Source: CAZZBK01 sp964652155 (GTDB lineage: Bacteria > Planctomycetota > Planctomycetia > Pirellulales > PNKZ01). From it: a stretch of DNA of 47,886 nt. The stretch spans positions 1 through 47,886 of the forward strand of contig CAZZBK010000023.1 of the NCBI GenBank assembly GCA_964652155.1, read 5' to 3'. Both the position numbers and the translations under genes were made by a program. This document shows, in pieces, positions 15,520-23,925 of the stretch; position 1 is the stretch's first letter, and every line of letters starts with the position of its first letter. A model generated the notes under the pieces. It saw nothing but the letters and a program-made list of their open reading frames with translations, had not been told where the DNA came from and did no database searches.

Positions 15520-16413
15520 TCAGGACAATTCCTGGACGGACTTAAAACGCTCTGGCGGCATGTGCAACCCGGTGATGCGAATGCCAAAGCGGTCGCCGAC
15601 CTTCACCGGCTCGCCTTGCGCGATCGATTCGTCGCCGATCTCGAGGTCGAGCATCTCTTCGCACGATTTGTCAAAGTGGATGATCGAACCCACGCCCAAA
15701 TCGACAATGCGGCTCACGAGTTGACGCTTTTTAGCCAGCGTGACCGTCACGGGGACCAAGATTCGCAGCAGGCTGCGCGTGTACGGAGGCAGTTCTCCCG
15801 CGGCTCGTGGTCGCGGGGTGCTCTGACCCACGGTGTGAATGACCTTGGGTTGGGGCGGGGTCGCGGGGGCGGCTTGCGGAGTCGGTTTCGTCACGGGCTC
15901 CGGGGGCTCACGCAAGACGTCGGCACACGTGTGCAACGGCCAGATCACATGCAGCGTGGCGCTGCGACCATCGGCGGCTTTCAACGGGCAACTCACGTCG
16001 AGCGCGTCGCTTGCGAGTGCGCCGCGTTGCAAGGCCGCCGCGACATCCACCACGCGCGCCGCTTGTTGATCGTCGGAGAGAAACGGCTCGGGCACGACCA
16101 GCATGCCGAGTTCTTGAGCGAGCGTGGCGAGCTTGCTCTTGCCGGTCACATCGGGCGCGGCGACCCAAGACGGGAGCAGCCCGCTCGACTCGCTGAGCAC
16201 AACCGCCGCGCCGCGATCGCCGACGCGGAGCACGGCGACGAGCCCCGGTCCGCTGAGCTGGGCGGGGTCGCAGGGCCCGGCCCCGCTGGTGTTCATCGTG
16301 AACGAGTTGTCCAGCGCGCGCGACAGGGCCGAGGCCAATTCACCTTCGCCGGCCTTCAAGGCGGCCAGCACCAGTTCAACACTTTCGGCGGCAAATTCGG
16401 CCATCTTGAGCAC
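15520..16413 (-). CDS. FliN/FliM-like SpoA-domain protein
   Basis: 297 residues. The C-terminal part (about 213-288) is a SpoA/surface-presentation-of-antigens domain as in FliN: LLRILVPVTVTLAKKRQ, then VGSIIHFDKSCEEMLDLEIG, GEPVKVGDRFGIRI. A Pro-rich linker (about 170-210) precedes it. The N-terminal 170 residues include GDRGAAVVLSESSGLLPSW and GKSKLATLAQELGMLVVPE and resemble the middle domain of FliM or CheC-type proteins only loosely. In flagella FliN forms the lower switch ring. No other flagellar gene is in the window, so this may be an orphan switch component or a divergent paralogue. It converges on the S41 protease gene with a 6-bp gap. Confidence 0.8.
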   Translation of the reverse strand: MLKMAEFAAESVELVLAALKAGEGELASALSRALDNSFTMNTSGAGPCDPAQLSGPGLVAVLRVGDRGAAVVLSESSGLLPSWVAAPDVTGKSKLATLAQELGMLVVPEPFLSDDQQAARVVDVAAALQRGALASDALDVSCPLKAADGRSATLHVIWPLHTCADVLREPPEPVTKPTPQAAPATPPQPKVIHTVGQSTPRPRAAGELPPYTRSLLRILVPVTVTLAKKRQLVSRIVDLGVGSIIHFDKSCEEMLDLEIGDESIAQGEPVKVGDRFGIRITGLHMPPERFKSVQELS

Positions 16414-16528
16414 CCAAGTCAGAGCGGGATCGACGCGCTTCGGAGTCGCTGCATAGATCGGCCCGAGTGAGCCTAAAACTTGACGAATCCGGCCTACTCG
16501 CGGGCATTTGGCGGCAAAAATCCCGCTC

Positions 16529-16557
16529 CTGGCTGCGGATGCTAGCGGCGGTATAAT
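16529..16557 (+). promoter_or_regulatory. Candidate promoter of nadA
   Basis: A perfect TATAAT at 16552-16557, 49 nt upstream of the nadA ATG. The -35 position (16529-16534, CTGGCT) is poor. Predicted start near 16564. Confidence 0.45.
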
Positions 16558-16605
16558 GTTGGCATCGAGTTTCGCTGATTTCGTTCGTCAATCTTTTGAA
16601 CCGCA

Positions 16606-17751
16606 ATGAGCACCGCAACGTGTCGCTCGCCGGCCCCGGCCTTCGAGTTGCAACCCTATAAATCGCTCGACAACGCCACGCTTCACGAGCGGATTGCCGC
16701 AGCGCGCCAGCGGTTGGGCAAAGAGCTGCTGATCCTCGGCCATCATTATCAACAAGACGAGGTGATTGCGCTCGCGGACCTGCGCGGCGACAGCTATCAG
16801 TTGAGCCAAATGGCGGCGGCCAACACCGAGTGCCGCACGATCGTGTTCTGCGGCGTGCATTTCATGGCCGAGACGGCCGACATCCTGGTCAATCGACCCG
16901 AGCGGCTTGAGCAGCGTGGCGGCGAGCGCGTGAGGGTCATATTGCCCGACCTGGCCGCGGGCTGCTCGATGGCCGACATGGCCGCGATTGATCAGGTCGA
17001 AAGCGCCTGGGCCGAGTTGGGCGAGACCATCGACACGAGCGATATCACGCCGGTGACGTATATCAACTCGGCGGCCAGTTTGAAGTCGTTTTGTGGGCGG
17101 CACAACGGCATCGTTTGCACGTCGAGCAACGCCCAAGCGGTGCTCGAATGGGCTTTTGCACGCACCAGCCGCGTGTTGTTCTTCCCCGATCAGCATCTGG
17201 GCCGTAACACGGCCTACGGTATGGGCGTGCCGCTGGATCGGATGCCGGTGTGGAACCCGCATGCCGAGGAGTTGGGGGGCAACACGCGCGAGCAGATCGA
17301 GCGGAGCAAGGTGCTGTTGTGGCAAGGGCATTGCAGCGTGCACGCGATTTTTCGCCCCGAGCATGTGGACCAGTTCCGTGAGCGAATTCCGGGGGTGAAG
17401 GTGCTCGTGCATCCCGAGTGCAGCCGCGAGGTGGTGGCCAAGGCCGACATTTACGGCTCGACCGGCAAGATCATTCAGGTGGTCGAAGCCGCTCCGCCGG
17501 GCAGCCAATGGGTGATCGGCACCGAGTTGCATCTGGTCAACCGTCTGAAGCAGGAACATCCCGAGCAGGAAATTCACTTCCTGTCACCGATTGTGTGCAT
17601 GTGCGCGACGATGTACCGCATCGACCTGGCGCACCTCTGCTGGAGCATTGAGAACCTGGTGGCCCTCACGCCCGTGAATGTGATTCGGGTCGACGACGAG
17701 ACGGCGCGTTGGTCGCTCGTGGCGCTGGAAAGAATGTTGCAGGTGAAGTAG
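16606..17751 (+). CDS. nadA: Quinolinate synthase
   Basis: 381 residues. Condenses iminoaspartate with dihydroxyacetone phosphate to quinolinate, the precursor of NAD, using a [4Fe-4S] cluster. Signatures: LILGHHYQQDEV (about 42-53), GCSMADM with Cys120, WQGHCSVH with Cys243, and SPIVCMCATMYRI with Cys331/Cys333. The 123- and 88-residue spacings fit the longer Bacillus-type enzyme. ATG at 16606 is kept though no ribosome site is obvious. No nadB or nadC lies next to it. Identification is firm. Confidence 0.97.
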   Translation: MSTATCRSPAPAFELQPYKSLDNATLHERIAAARQRLGKELLILGHHYQQDEVIALADLRGDSYQLSQMAAANTECRTIVFCGVHFMAETADILVNRPERLEQRGGERVRVILPDLAAGCSMADMAAIDQVESAWAELGETIDTSDITPVTYINSAASLKSFCGRHNGIVCTSSNAQAVLEWAFARTSRVLFFPDQHLGRNTAYGMGVPLDRMPVWNPHAEELGGNTREQIERSKVLLWQGHCSVHAIFRPEHVDQFRERIPGVKVLVHPECSREVVAKADIYGSTGKIIQVVEAAPPGSQWVIGTELHLVNRLKQEHPEQEIHFLSPIVCMCATMYRIDLAHLCWSIENLVALTPVNVIRVDDETARWSLVALERMLQVK

Positions 17752-17819
17752 CTAGCAGGTGCAAAAGTCTTCGTGGGGCGAGGCACTTACGGCAATCTTC
17801 GCTCGCGCGCAGACTGATC

Positions 17820-17848
17820 TTTACCCACTCGACGCTGCGCGGCACAAT
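17820..17848 (+). promoter_or_regulatory. Candidate promoter of the OmpH-like gene
   Basis: TTTACC (17820-17825), 17 nt, CACAAT (17843-17848). Moderate matches, about 118 nt before the GTG start at 17966. Confidence 0.35.
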
Positions 17849-17965
17849 ACGCGCCGGTTCGTACCCGAATTGCGCGGCGAACGCTCCCGAGCAACGCTGC
17901 GCGACTTCTGCCGCTCAAAACTGGTCAAGGATGACCCCGTGTCAAATACAGCAAGGAGTGCTCGC

Positions 17966-18658
17966 GTGAAGAAGTCTACCCTGTTGGCCCTGTTGTTGGC
18001 CGTCGCCATGAGCCCGGTGCTCGTCCATGCCCAGGCGCCGCGTCCGTCGGGCACGGTGGCCATTCTGGACCTGACGTACATCTTCAAGCATCATAAGCGG
18101 TTCAACGAATTGACCGCCGCGATGCGACAAGACGTCGAACGTGCCGAGCAGGCGCTCAACGTCGATCGCGGCGCGATGGAAAAGCTCGCCGAACCGCTCA
18201 AGGGGGATAACGCTGTCTACAAGCGCGGCTCGGCCGAGTATAAGCAACTCGAAGACGAATTGATCAAGCGGCAAACCGAACTGCAAACCAAGGTCACGCT
18301 CCAGCGCCGTCAGTTCTTGGAGCAAGAAGCCAAGATCTACTACACCGTCTACCAAGAAGTGCTCGACCACGTGAAGGCCTACTCGGAGCAGAACGGCGTC
18401 TCGCTTGTCTTGCGTTTCAACGGCGATCCGATCGATCGCAACGACCCGCAAGAGGTGCTCAAGGAACTCAACAAGTCGGTCATCTACTCGCATCGCTCGA
18501 TCGACATCACGCCGGTGATTCTGGAGCGGCTGGGCTCGAATATCGGCCCGCCCGTCCCAGGCAATCCGACCAGCCTGCCAGGCATCATTCAACCGGGCCC
18601 GGCTCAACTGCCGCGTAATCCGGCCGGTGTCCCCGGCGGAAGCCCCTTCCGTCAGTAG
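17966..18658 (+). CDS. OmpH/Skp-like periplasmic chaperone
   Basis: 230 residues. Signal peptide about 1-24 (KKSTLLALLLAVAM, cleavage near VHA-QA). The mature chain starts with a beta strand, VAILDLTYIFKHHKRF, then a long coiled-coil arm of about 100 residues (about 50-155), then LVLRFNGDPID, and ends in a Pro/Gly-rich tail (about 190-230). This fits the Skp fold that carries unfolded outer-membrane proteins across the periplasm. The start is GTG at 17966, chosen because an AGGAG lies seven bases upstream and the signal peptide begins there; the longer frame from 17759 adds an unlikely tail. It lies directly before lpxC, as Skp genes often do in Gram-negatives. Confidence 0.87.
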   Translation: MKKSTLLALLLAVAMSPVLVHAQAPRPSGTVAILDLTYIFKHHKRFNELTAAMRQDVERAEQALNVDRGAMEKLAEPLKGDNAVYKRGSAEYKQLEDELIKRQTELQTKVTLQRRQFLEQEAKIYYTVYQEVLDHVKAYSEQNGVSLVLRFNGDPIDRNDPQEVLKELNKSVIYSHRSIDITPVILERLGSNIGPPVPGNPTSLPGIIQPGPAQLPRNPAGVPGGSPFRQ

Positions 18659-18688
18659 TCCTGCGTCGACGATGGCATGATTCGCACG

Positions 18689-18726
18689 GCGGCGTCGATC
18701 GGAGTTCAACCTTCGATCGACGCCGC
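18689..18726 (+). promoter_or_regulatory. Perfect 13-bp stem hairpin upstream of lpxC
   Basis: GCGGCGTCGATCG (18689-18701) and CGATCGACGCCGC (18714-18726) are exact reverse complements with a 12-nt loop. No T-run follows, so a standard terminator is unlikely. It ends 12 nt before the lpxC ATG (18739), which lacks a Shine-Dalgarno. Confidence 0.7.
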
Positions 18727-18738
18727 ATACGTACCTGG

Positions 18739-19644
18739 ATGAACGGCACGTTTCTTATGATGACAGCTCGACCGCAACGAACCATCTCGCGCCGCGCCGT
18801 GGTCAGTGGCTTTGGCTACTGGAGCGGACAAGACGTGCAGGTCGAGTTCCGGCCTGCCGAGCCGAACACGGGTATCGTGTTCGTGCGCGGCGACTTGGCG
18901 CATCCGACACGCATCCCGGTCGGCGTCGAGAATCGGATCGAAGCGCCGCGGCGCACGGTGCTGCGGTACGGCGGGGCCAGTGTCGAAATGATCGAGCATG
19001 TCATGGCGGCGCTCGGCGGACTGCACGTCGACAATTGCGAAGTCTGGGTCGACGCCCCCGAAATGCCCGGCCTCGATGGCTCATCGCTGCCGTTCGTCGA
19101 GGCCCTCTTGGGTGCCGACCCCATCGCGCAAGACGCCACGCGCGCCACGCTCATCGTCCGCGATGTCACCCGGCTGGGCAACGCCGAGAGCTGGATCGAA
19201 GCCCGGCCGGGGGCTGCTAGCATGCTGTCGATGAAGTTCCACCTGGACTACGGAGCGGGCAACGCCATTGGTCGCCAAACGCTCACCTTGGCCGTCACGC
19301 CCGACTCGTTCCGCCGTGAATTGGCCCCCTGTCGCACCTTCATGCTCAAGGCCGAGGCCGACTGGCTGTTGGCCCAAGGACTCGGCACGCGGGCCACGCT
19401 GCAAGACCTGCTCGTGTTCGACGCCAACGGGCCCCTCGAGAACGAACTACGCTTCCGCGACGAGTGTGTCCGACACAAGGCGCTCGACCTGATCGGAGAT
19501 TTGGCCTTGGCACAATGTGACTTCGTCGGGCATTTTATTGCCTACCGCAGCGGACATCGGCTCAATGCCGAACTGGTACGGGTCTTGATGACCGAGCCGC
19601 GATTGCTCGGCGGCGAGATTATCACCCGGCGGCGAGCAGGATAG
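18739..19644 (+). CDS. lpxC: UDP-3-O-acyl-N-acetylglucosamine deacetylase
   Basis: 301 residues. Zinc amidase for the committed step of lipid A synthesis. Catalytic and zinc residues line up: EH at 86-87 within MIEHVMAAL, His246 and Asp250 in RHKALDLIGD, and His273 in SGHRLN. The N-terminal QRTISR...GFGYWSG is the usual strand start. Starts at 18757 or 18760 are also possible, since the conserved part begins near residue 12, and neither candidate has a ribosome site. The chain is single-domain, not the LpxC-FabZ fusion seen in Bacteroidetes. It follows the Skp-like gene and precedes lpxA by 116 nt, separated by a tandem repeat. Confidence 0.96.
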   Translation: MNGTFLMMTARPQRTISRRAVVSGFGYWSGQDVQVEFRPAEPNTGIVFVRGDLAHPTRIPVGVENRIEAPRRTVLRYGGASVEMIEHVMAALGGLHVDNCEVWVDAPEMPGLDGSSLPFVEALLGADPIAQDATRATLIVRDVTRLGNAESWIEARPGAASMLSMKFHLDYGAGNAIGRQTLTLAVTPDSFRRELAPCRTFMLKAEADWLLAQGLGTRATLQDLLVFDANGPLENELRFRDECVRHKALDLIGDLALAQCDFVGHFIAYRSGHRLNAELVRVLMTEPRLLGGEIITRRRAG

Positions 19645-19711
19645 TAGGCAGTAGGCAGAAGACAGTAGGCAGAACAGAGAACAGAAAACCGAAAACCGAA
19701 AACCGAAAACT
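19643..19711. repeat. Low-complexity tandem repeats between lpxC and lpxA
   Basis: The motif AGTAGGCAG occurs three times (19643-19672), followed by GAAAACC units (19684-19710). It starts within the lpxC stop. It resembles the purine-rich spacer tracts common in planctomycete intergenic DNA. Copy number may vary by slippage. Confidence 0.75.
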
Positions 19712-19760
19712 CACTCAGTTGCGGTTAAGGATTAACCAACGTTTGGTGGGAGAAGGAACG

Positions 19761-20570
19761 ATGGCCACCCATGTGGCAGACAATGCGACGGTAGACTCGC
19801 GGGCCGAAATCGCCGACGACGTCGAGATCGGTCCTTATTGCGTGATCGGACCGCATGCTCGGATCGGTCGCGGCACGCGCCTCGAAAACAATGTCACGAT
19901 CATGGGGCACGTGACGATCGGCGAGCACAACCATATTTATCCTGGCTGCGTGCTCGGCGGCGAGCCGCAAGACCTGAGCTACCAGGGGAGCGACACCAAG
20001 GTTGTCATCGGCAACCATAACACGCTCCGCGAGAGCGTGACGGTCAATCGCGCCACCGAAAAAGAAGACGGCGTCACGACGATCGGCGACCACAACTACC
20101 TGATGGCGTGCAGTCACGTGGCCCACGACTGCAAGTTGGGCAACCACATTATCATCGCCAATGGCTCGATGCTGGGCGGGCATGTGCATGTTCACGATCA
20201 TGCGTCGCTCAGCGGCGGCGTGGCGGTTCATCACTACGCCTCGATCGGCTCGTATGCCTTTGTCGCCGGCATTTGTCGTGTGATCCACGACGCCCCGCCG
20301 TACATGTTGGTCGAAGGAAACCCGCCTCGCCCGCGTTGCATCAACGTTGTGGCCCTGAAGCGGAAAAACTTTTCGGCCGAGGCCATCCGTTGCATCAGCG
20401 AGGCGCATCGCCTGCTGTACCGCGCTCGCGTGGGTTTGGCCCATGCCACCGAGATCTTGCAGAACAACGGCCATATTGTGCCCGAAGTGGCCATGTTGCT
20501 GGCCTTTGTCGAGTACCAACAGAATGGCCGTCACGGCCGCGGTCGTGATCGCCGGAGGAGTGTCGAGTGA
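19761..20570 (+). CDS. lpxA: Acyl-ACP--UDP-N-acetylglucosamine O-acyltransferase
   Basis: 269 residues. First enzyme of lipid A synthesis; adds a 3-hydroxyacyl chain to UDP-GlcNAc. About 20 hexapeptide turns of a left-handed beta helix occupy residues 1-190; the catalytic His is His122 in VAHDCKLGNH, matching His125 of the E. coli enzyme; a helical C-terminal domain follows. ATG at 19761 has AGAAGGA at the right distance; the frame extends upstream to 19719 without support. Its stop overlaps the GTG start of the oxidoreductase gene in a GTGA junction. Firm identification; the acyl chain length it prefers cannot be told. Confidence 0.96.
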   Translation: MATHVADNATVDSRAEIADDVEIGPYCVIGPHARIGRGTRLENNVTIMGHVTIGEHNHIYPGCVLGGEPQDLSYQGSDTKVVIGNHNTLRESVTVNRATEKEDGVTTIGDHNYLMACSHVAHDCKLGNHIIIANGSMLGGHVHVHDHASLSGGVAVHHYASIGSYAFVAGICRVIHDAPPYMLVEGNPPRPRCINVVALKRKNFSAEAIRCISEAHRLLYRARVGLAHATEILQNNGHIVPEVAMLLAFVEYQQNGRHGRGRDRRRSVE

Positions 20571-21682
20571 ACGCGATACGCGTGGCCGTCGTCGGTGCCG
20601 GACATTTGGGTCGCATCCACACGCGCATCCTCGCCTCGCTCGAACCGTTTCAGCTCATCGGGGTGATTGACCCCGTCGAAGCTGCCCGACAGTCGCTCGC
20701 CGCGGCGCATCAGACCCGTGCCTGCGCCACGCTCGACGAGTTGATTCATGAGGTCGATGCGCTGGTGATCGCGGCTCCCACGCCGCTGCACCATCAACTT
20801 GGGCTCGCTGCCTTGCGTCAAGGCAAGCACGTATTGATCGAGAAGCCGCTCGCCCCATCGCGCCGCGAGTGCCAAGAGTTAGTCGAAGCCGCCCGGCGGC
20901 AACAGCGTATCTTGCAGGTCGGCCACGTCGAACGCTTCAATCCCGCGTTCATCGCCGCGCGTCCGTCGCTGCGCGAGCCCAAGTACATCGAAGCCACGCG
21001 GCGCGGACCGTTCAGCGGTCGCTCGACGGACGTGGGGGTGGTGCTCGACCTGATGATCCATGACCTCGACTTAGTGCTCGCGATGTGTGGCACGGGCCTG
21101 CGCTCGGTTGACGCGCTGGGCGTTGCCGTGCTAGGCGAACATGAAGACGTGGCGCAGGTCCGGTTGTCGTTCGACAACGGTTGCATCGCCAACTTAAGTG
21201 CCTGCCGCGTGAGTCCCACGGCCGAGCGGGCGATGCAGGTCTGGACCGCTCACGGTTGGGCCGCGCTCGACTTTCAGGCCAAGACCGCCGCGGTCATTCA
21301 CCCCAGCCAAGCCATCGTGCAGCGCGAACTCGACGTTAACGCCCTGTCGACCGATGAGAAAGCGTTGCTCAAACAGCAACTGATGACCGAACACCTCCCG
21401 CTGCAAACGCTCGAAACCGCCGCTGGCGACGCCATCACCGCCGAGCTACTCGACTTTGCCGAGGCGGTCCGCACGGGCCGGGCACCGCAGGTGGGCGGCG
21501 AACAGGGCCGCGATGTCGTCGCGCTGGCCGAGGAAATCCTGAGCCGGATCGCCATTCATCGTTGGGACGCACGTCCGGACGGCCCGATTGGCCCCCGGGC
21601 TTTGCCCGCGCCGACGATTCTTCGCGGTCCGCATTGGCAGACGTCAGCGACCAAGCCCGGTCCCCGTCGACAGGCGGGTTAA
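20567..21682 (+). CDS. Gfo/Idh/MocA-family oxidoreductase
   Basis: 371 residues. Rossmann domain with GAGHLG (10-15), the EKP motif (92-94, Lys93) and GHVERFNPA (119-127); the C-terminal alpha/beta domain has DLMIHDLDL with His165 in the catalytic position. The family oxidises or reduces sugar hydroxyls with NAD(P). It begins at a GTG overlapping the lpxA stop, so it is coupled to lpxA. In Acidithiobacillus and Leptospira the gene next to lpxA in this position is gnnA, a UDP-GlcNAc 3-dehydrogenase that leads to 2,3-diamino lipid A; the partner aminotransferase gnnB is not adjacent here. A similar role is inference. The last 50 residues are a Pro/Arg-rich extension. Confidence 0.88.
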   Translation: MNAIRVAVVGAGHLGRIHTRILASLEPFQLIGVIDPVEAARQSLAAAHQTRACATLDELIHEVDALVIAAPTPLHHQLGLAALRQGKHVLIEKPLAPSRRECQELVEAARRQQRILQVGHVERFNPAFIAARPSLREPKYIEATRRGPFSGRSTDVGVVLDLMIHDLDLVLAMCGTGLRSVDALGVAVLGEHEDVAQVRLSFDNGCIANLSACRVSPTAERAMQVWTAHGWAALDFQAKTAAVIHPSQAIVQRELDVNALSTDEKALLKQQLMTEHLPLQTLETAAGDAITAELLDFAEAVRTGRAPQVGGEQGRDVVALAEEILSRIAIHRWDARPDGPIGPRALPAPTILRGPHWQTSATKPGPRRQAG

Positions 21683-22113
21683 CCCCGGTAGGCCGGCAAG
21701 GCGCGGCGTTGTTGGATATAAGTGATTGTTATTTAATGACTTGAGTTTGGGTGAGTGGCAGGCGAATGAAGCTCGAGGAGCGGAAGCTTCGATTTTTGGG
21801 CGTAACGATGCCGTTGGAAAATTCTCGATGGGCGATCATAAGCCCTTTTGGGAAGGGTTGGAAGCGAAACGGTTCGATCGCCGTTAACTTGAAGATAGAA
21901 AAGTGCTTACGTAATTGTGGAGGGCTGTAAATAGCGGTTGTGGCCCCGCCGCGAAAGCCCTATACTGCCCCGCCTAGTTTTGGTGTGCATTGGGCTCGCC
22001 TTGATGGGCCAATGCGTTGAACCGCTCACGGATTCCGAGCGGCCAGTTGAGATCACGTTGACCCGGCGAGCGATGGAGCCGGGGGTAAAAACTCAGGGCA
22101 CGGGAAGCAGACT
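21683..22113. other. 431-bp gap before the fatty-acid operon
   Basis: AT-richer stretch about 21715-21930. It contains a hairpin with a six-base stem GAAGCT/AGCTTC followed by ATTTTT (about 21768-21797), which may end the lpx transcript, a second short hairpin CCCTT/AAGGG near 21848-21862, and a promoter candidate (21938-21966). No convincing gene. Confidence 0.5.
21938..21966 (+). promoter_or_regulatory. Candidate promoter of the fatty-acid operon
   Basis: TTGTGG (21938-21943), 17-nt spacer, TATACT (21961-21966), five of six in the -10 box. Predicted leader of about 140 nt to the first dehydratase gene. Confidence 0.45.
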
Positions 22114-22584
22114 ATGCGATTCACGCTCATCGACCGAATTGTGCAACTTCAACCCTCGTCGAACATTGCGGCGGTCAAAAACTTGTCGCTCGCCGAGGAA
22201 TACTTGGCCGACCACTTTCCCGGCTTCCCCGTCATGCCCGGCGTGCTCATGCTCGAGGCGATGACCCAGGCCGGTGCCTGGCTCGTCCGCTCGACCGACG
22301 ATTTTGCGCAAAGTACCGTGTTGCTCAAAGAGGCTCGGAACGTCAAATACGCCAGCTTTGTCTCGCCCGGCGAGACGTTGCTCATCACGGCCGACATCCT
22401 CGACCACAGTGAGCACGAAACGAAAATCAAGGCCCAGGGGACGGTCAACGGCGATGTCGTCGTGTCGGCCCGGCTGGTCCTGGAACATTACAACCTCGCC
22501 GACGAGGATACGAACAAAGCCGACGCGGATGACGTCATCCGCCATAGCCTGCGTGAATTGTTTTCCGTGTTGTACAAATCTTAG
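22114..22584 (+). CDS. FabZ-like 3-hydroxyacyl-ACP dehydratase (first copy)
   Basis: 156 residues, single hot-dog fold. The active-site segment DHFPGFPVMPGVLMLEAMTQ contains His34 and Glu48, spaced as in FabZ. The C-terminal tail of about 30 residues (EDTNKADADD...) is longer than in E. coli FabZ. It removes water from 3-hydroxyacyl-ACP in chain elongation. First gene of a five-gene operon with fabG (23 nt downstream), an acyl carrier protein, a second dehydratase and fabF. Confidence 0.9.
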   Translation: MRFTLIDRIVQLQPSSNIAAVKNLSLAEEYLADHFPGFPVMPGVLMLEAMTQAGAWLVRSTDDFAQSTVLLKEARNVKYASFVSPGETLLITADILDHSEHETKIKAQGTVNGDVVVSARLVLEHYNLADEDTNKADADDVIRHSLRELFSVLYKS

Positions 22585-22607
22585 CCAGTCTCGGGTCGAA
22601 TGGTCTG

Positions 22608-23360
22608 ATGCGTCTAGCGGGTCGAACAGCTTTGGTGACCGGCGGTAGCCGGGGAATCGGCCGGGCGACGGTCTGCGCGCTGGTTGCCGAGGGGGCCAAG
22701 GTCGCCTTCCTCTACAATCAAAGCCAGCCAGCGGCCGATGCCCTCCTCGCCGAACTCAAGCCTCGTCAGAACGACGTGCTGGCCCTTCAAGCCGACGTTC
22801 GCGACACGGCCCGGGCAATCCAAGTCGTACAATCGCTCGTCGAGCGTTGGGGTCAAATCGATATTCTGGTCAACTCGGCCGGTGTGATTCGCGATGGTCT
22901 CTTTGCCAACATGGGCCCCGAGGCCTGGCACGAGGTCGTCGAGACGAATCTCACCGGTACCTACAGCTATTGCCATGCCGTATCGGCGGAAATGATCTCG
23001 CGGCGTAGCGGTTCGATCATCAACGTGTCGAGCGTGGCGGCCGAGTTTGGCGCGCGTGGCCAGTGTAACTACGCGGCCAGCAAAGGGGGCATCGACGCGC
23101 TGACCCGGTGCCTGGCCAAAGAGCTGGCCGCCCGCAAAATCCGCGTCAACAGCGTCGCTCCCGGCATGATCGAAACCGACATGAGCCAGGCCGTTCGCGG
23201 TCTGCTCGGCAACCGCATCAGTGACGTGATTCCGCTCAAGCGCGTGGGCTTGCCTGAAGAGGTGGCCCGAGTGATTGTTTTTTTGGCCAGCGACGACGCC
23301 AGCTACCTGACGGGTCAGGTGCTGCGTGTCGACGGTGGCCTGAGCCTCGGAGGCTACTAA
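22608..23360 (+). CDS. fabG: 3-oxoacyl-ACP reductase
   Basis: 250 residues, classical SDR. Cofactor motif TGGSRGIG (11-18), NSAG (89-92), catalytic Ser142, Tyr155 and Lys159 (YAASK), and the C-terminal family end YLTGQVLRVDGGLSLGGY, about 18 residues. The Ser-Tyr and Tyr-Lys spacings equal those in E. coli FabG. It reduces 3-oxoacyl-ACP with NADPH. It lies between the first dehydratase and the carrier protein. Confidence 0.93.
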   Translation: MRLAGRTALVTGGSRGIGRATVCALVAEGAKVAFLYNQSQPAADALLAELKPRQNDVLALQADVRDTARAIQVVQSLVERWGQIDILVNSAGVIRDGLFANMGPEAWHEVVETNLTGTYSYCHAVSAEMISRRSGSIINVSSVAAEFGARGQCNYAASKGGIDALTRCLAKELAARKIRVNSVAPGMIETDMSQAVRGLLGNRISDVIPLKRVGLPEEVARVIVFLASDDASYLTGQVLRVDGGLSLGGY

Positions 23361-23408
23361 CCCTGCCCGCGAGCAAGGTGCGATTGGATCAAGACCATTT
23401 TTGGATCA

Positions 23409-23449
23409 CGCCACGCCGCTCAACGTGCGAACGACATGACGGCGTGGCG
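23409..23449 (+). other. 10-bp stem hairpin upstream of the ACP gene
   Basis: CGCCACGCCG (23409-23418) pairs perfectly with CGGCGTGGCG (23440-23449) around a 21-nt loop, 30 nt before the carrier-protein ATG. It may stabilise the 5' end of a processed ACP mRNA or act as a partial terminator; no T-run follows. Confidence 0.55.
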
Positions 23450-23478
23450 GTTCAGTTCTGTTTTCTGGGAGTTTAGTG

Positions 23479-23862
23479 ATGGCCAATTCGGAAGAAGTGT
23501 TTGGGAAGATCAAGGAAGCCCTCGTCGACGCGCTGGGGGTCGACGACGATGAAGTCACCCCCGATGCCCGGCTCGTCACCGACCTGGGTGCCGAGTCGAT
23601 CGATTTTCTGGACATCGTGTTCCGTCTGGAAAAGACGTTCAACATCAAGATCCCGCGCGGCGAGTTGTTCCCCGAAGACATCCTGACCAACGCCCAGTAC
23701 GTGAGCAACGGCAAGGTCACCGCCGAGGGGCTCGAGCAACTCAAGAAGCGGATGCCCTTCTCCGACCTGACCGAGTTCGAAGCCAACCCGGTCGTCAAGG
23801 ATTTCTCGAACCAGATGCGCGTCAAGGATATGTGCAAGTACGTCGAGATGAAGTTGGGTTAA
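23479..23862 (+). CDS. Acyl carrier protein, unusually long
   Basis: 127 residues against about 78 for ordinary AcpP. The phosphopantetheine serine is Ser40 in DLGAESIDFLDIV. Helices I and II look normal, but about 40 extra residues (from about 65 to 105, including TNAQYVSNGKVTAEGLEQLK) separate helix II from a final helix RVKDMCKYVEMKLG. GGGAG lies seven bases before the ATG at 23479 (an in-frame GTG precedes it by one codon). Within an operon holding two dehydratases, reductase and ketosynthase, it probably carries the chain for a dedicated rather than the housekeeping pathway, which is inference. Confidence 0.9.
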   Translation: MANSEEVFGKIKEALVDALGVDDDEVTPDARLVTDLGAESIDFLDIVFRLEKTFNIKIPRGELFPEDILTNAQYVSNGKVTAEGLEQLKKRMPFSDLTEFEANPVVKDFSNQMRVKDMCKYVEMKLG

Positions 23863-23925
23863 AAGCGTCTCACAAAATGGCTGGGGACTGCCCCCTACCC
23901 GTCAGACTAAAGGATCTGCCCTACC

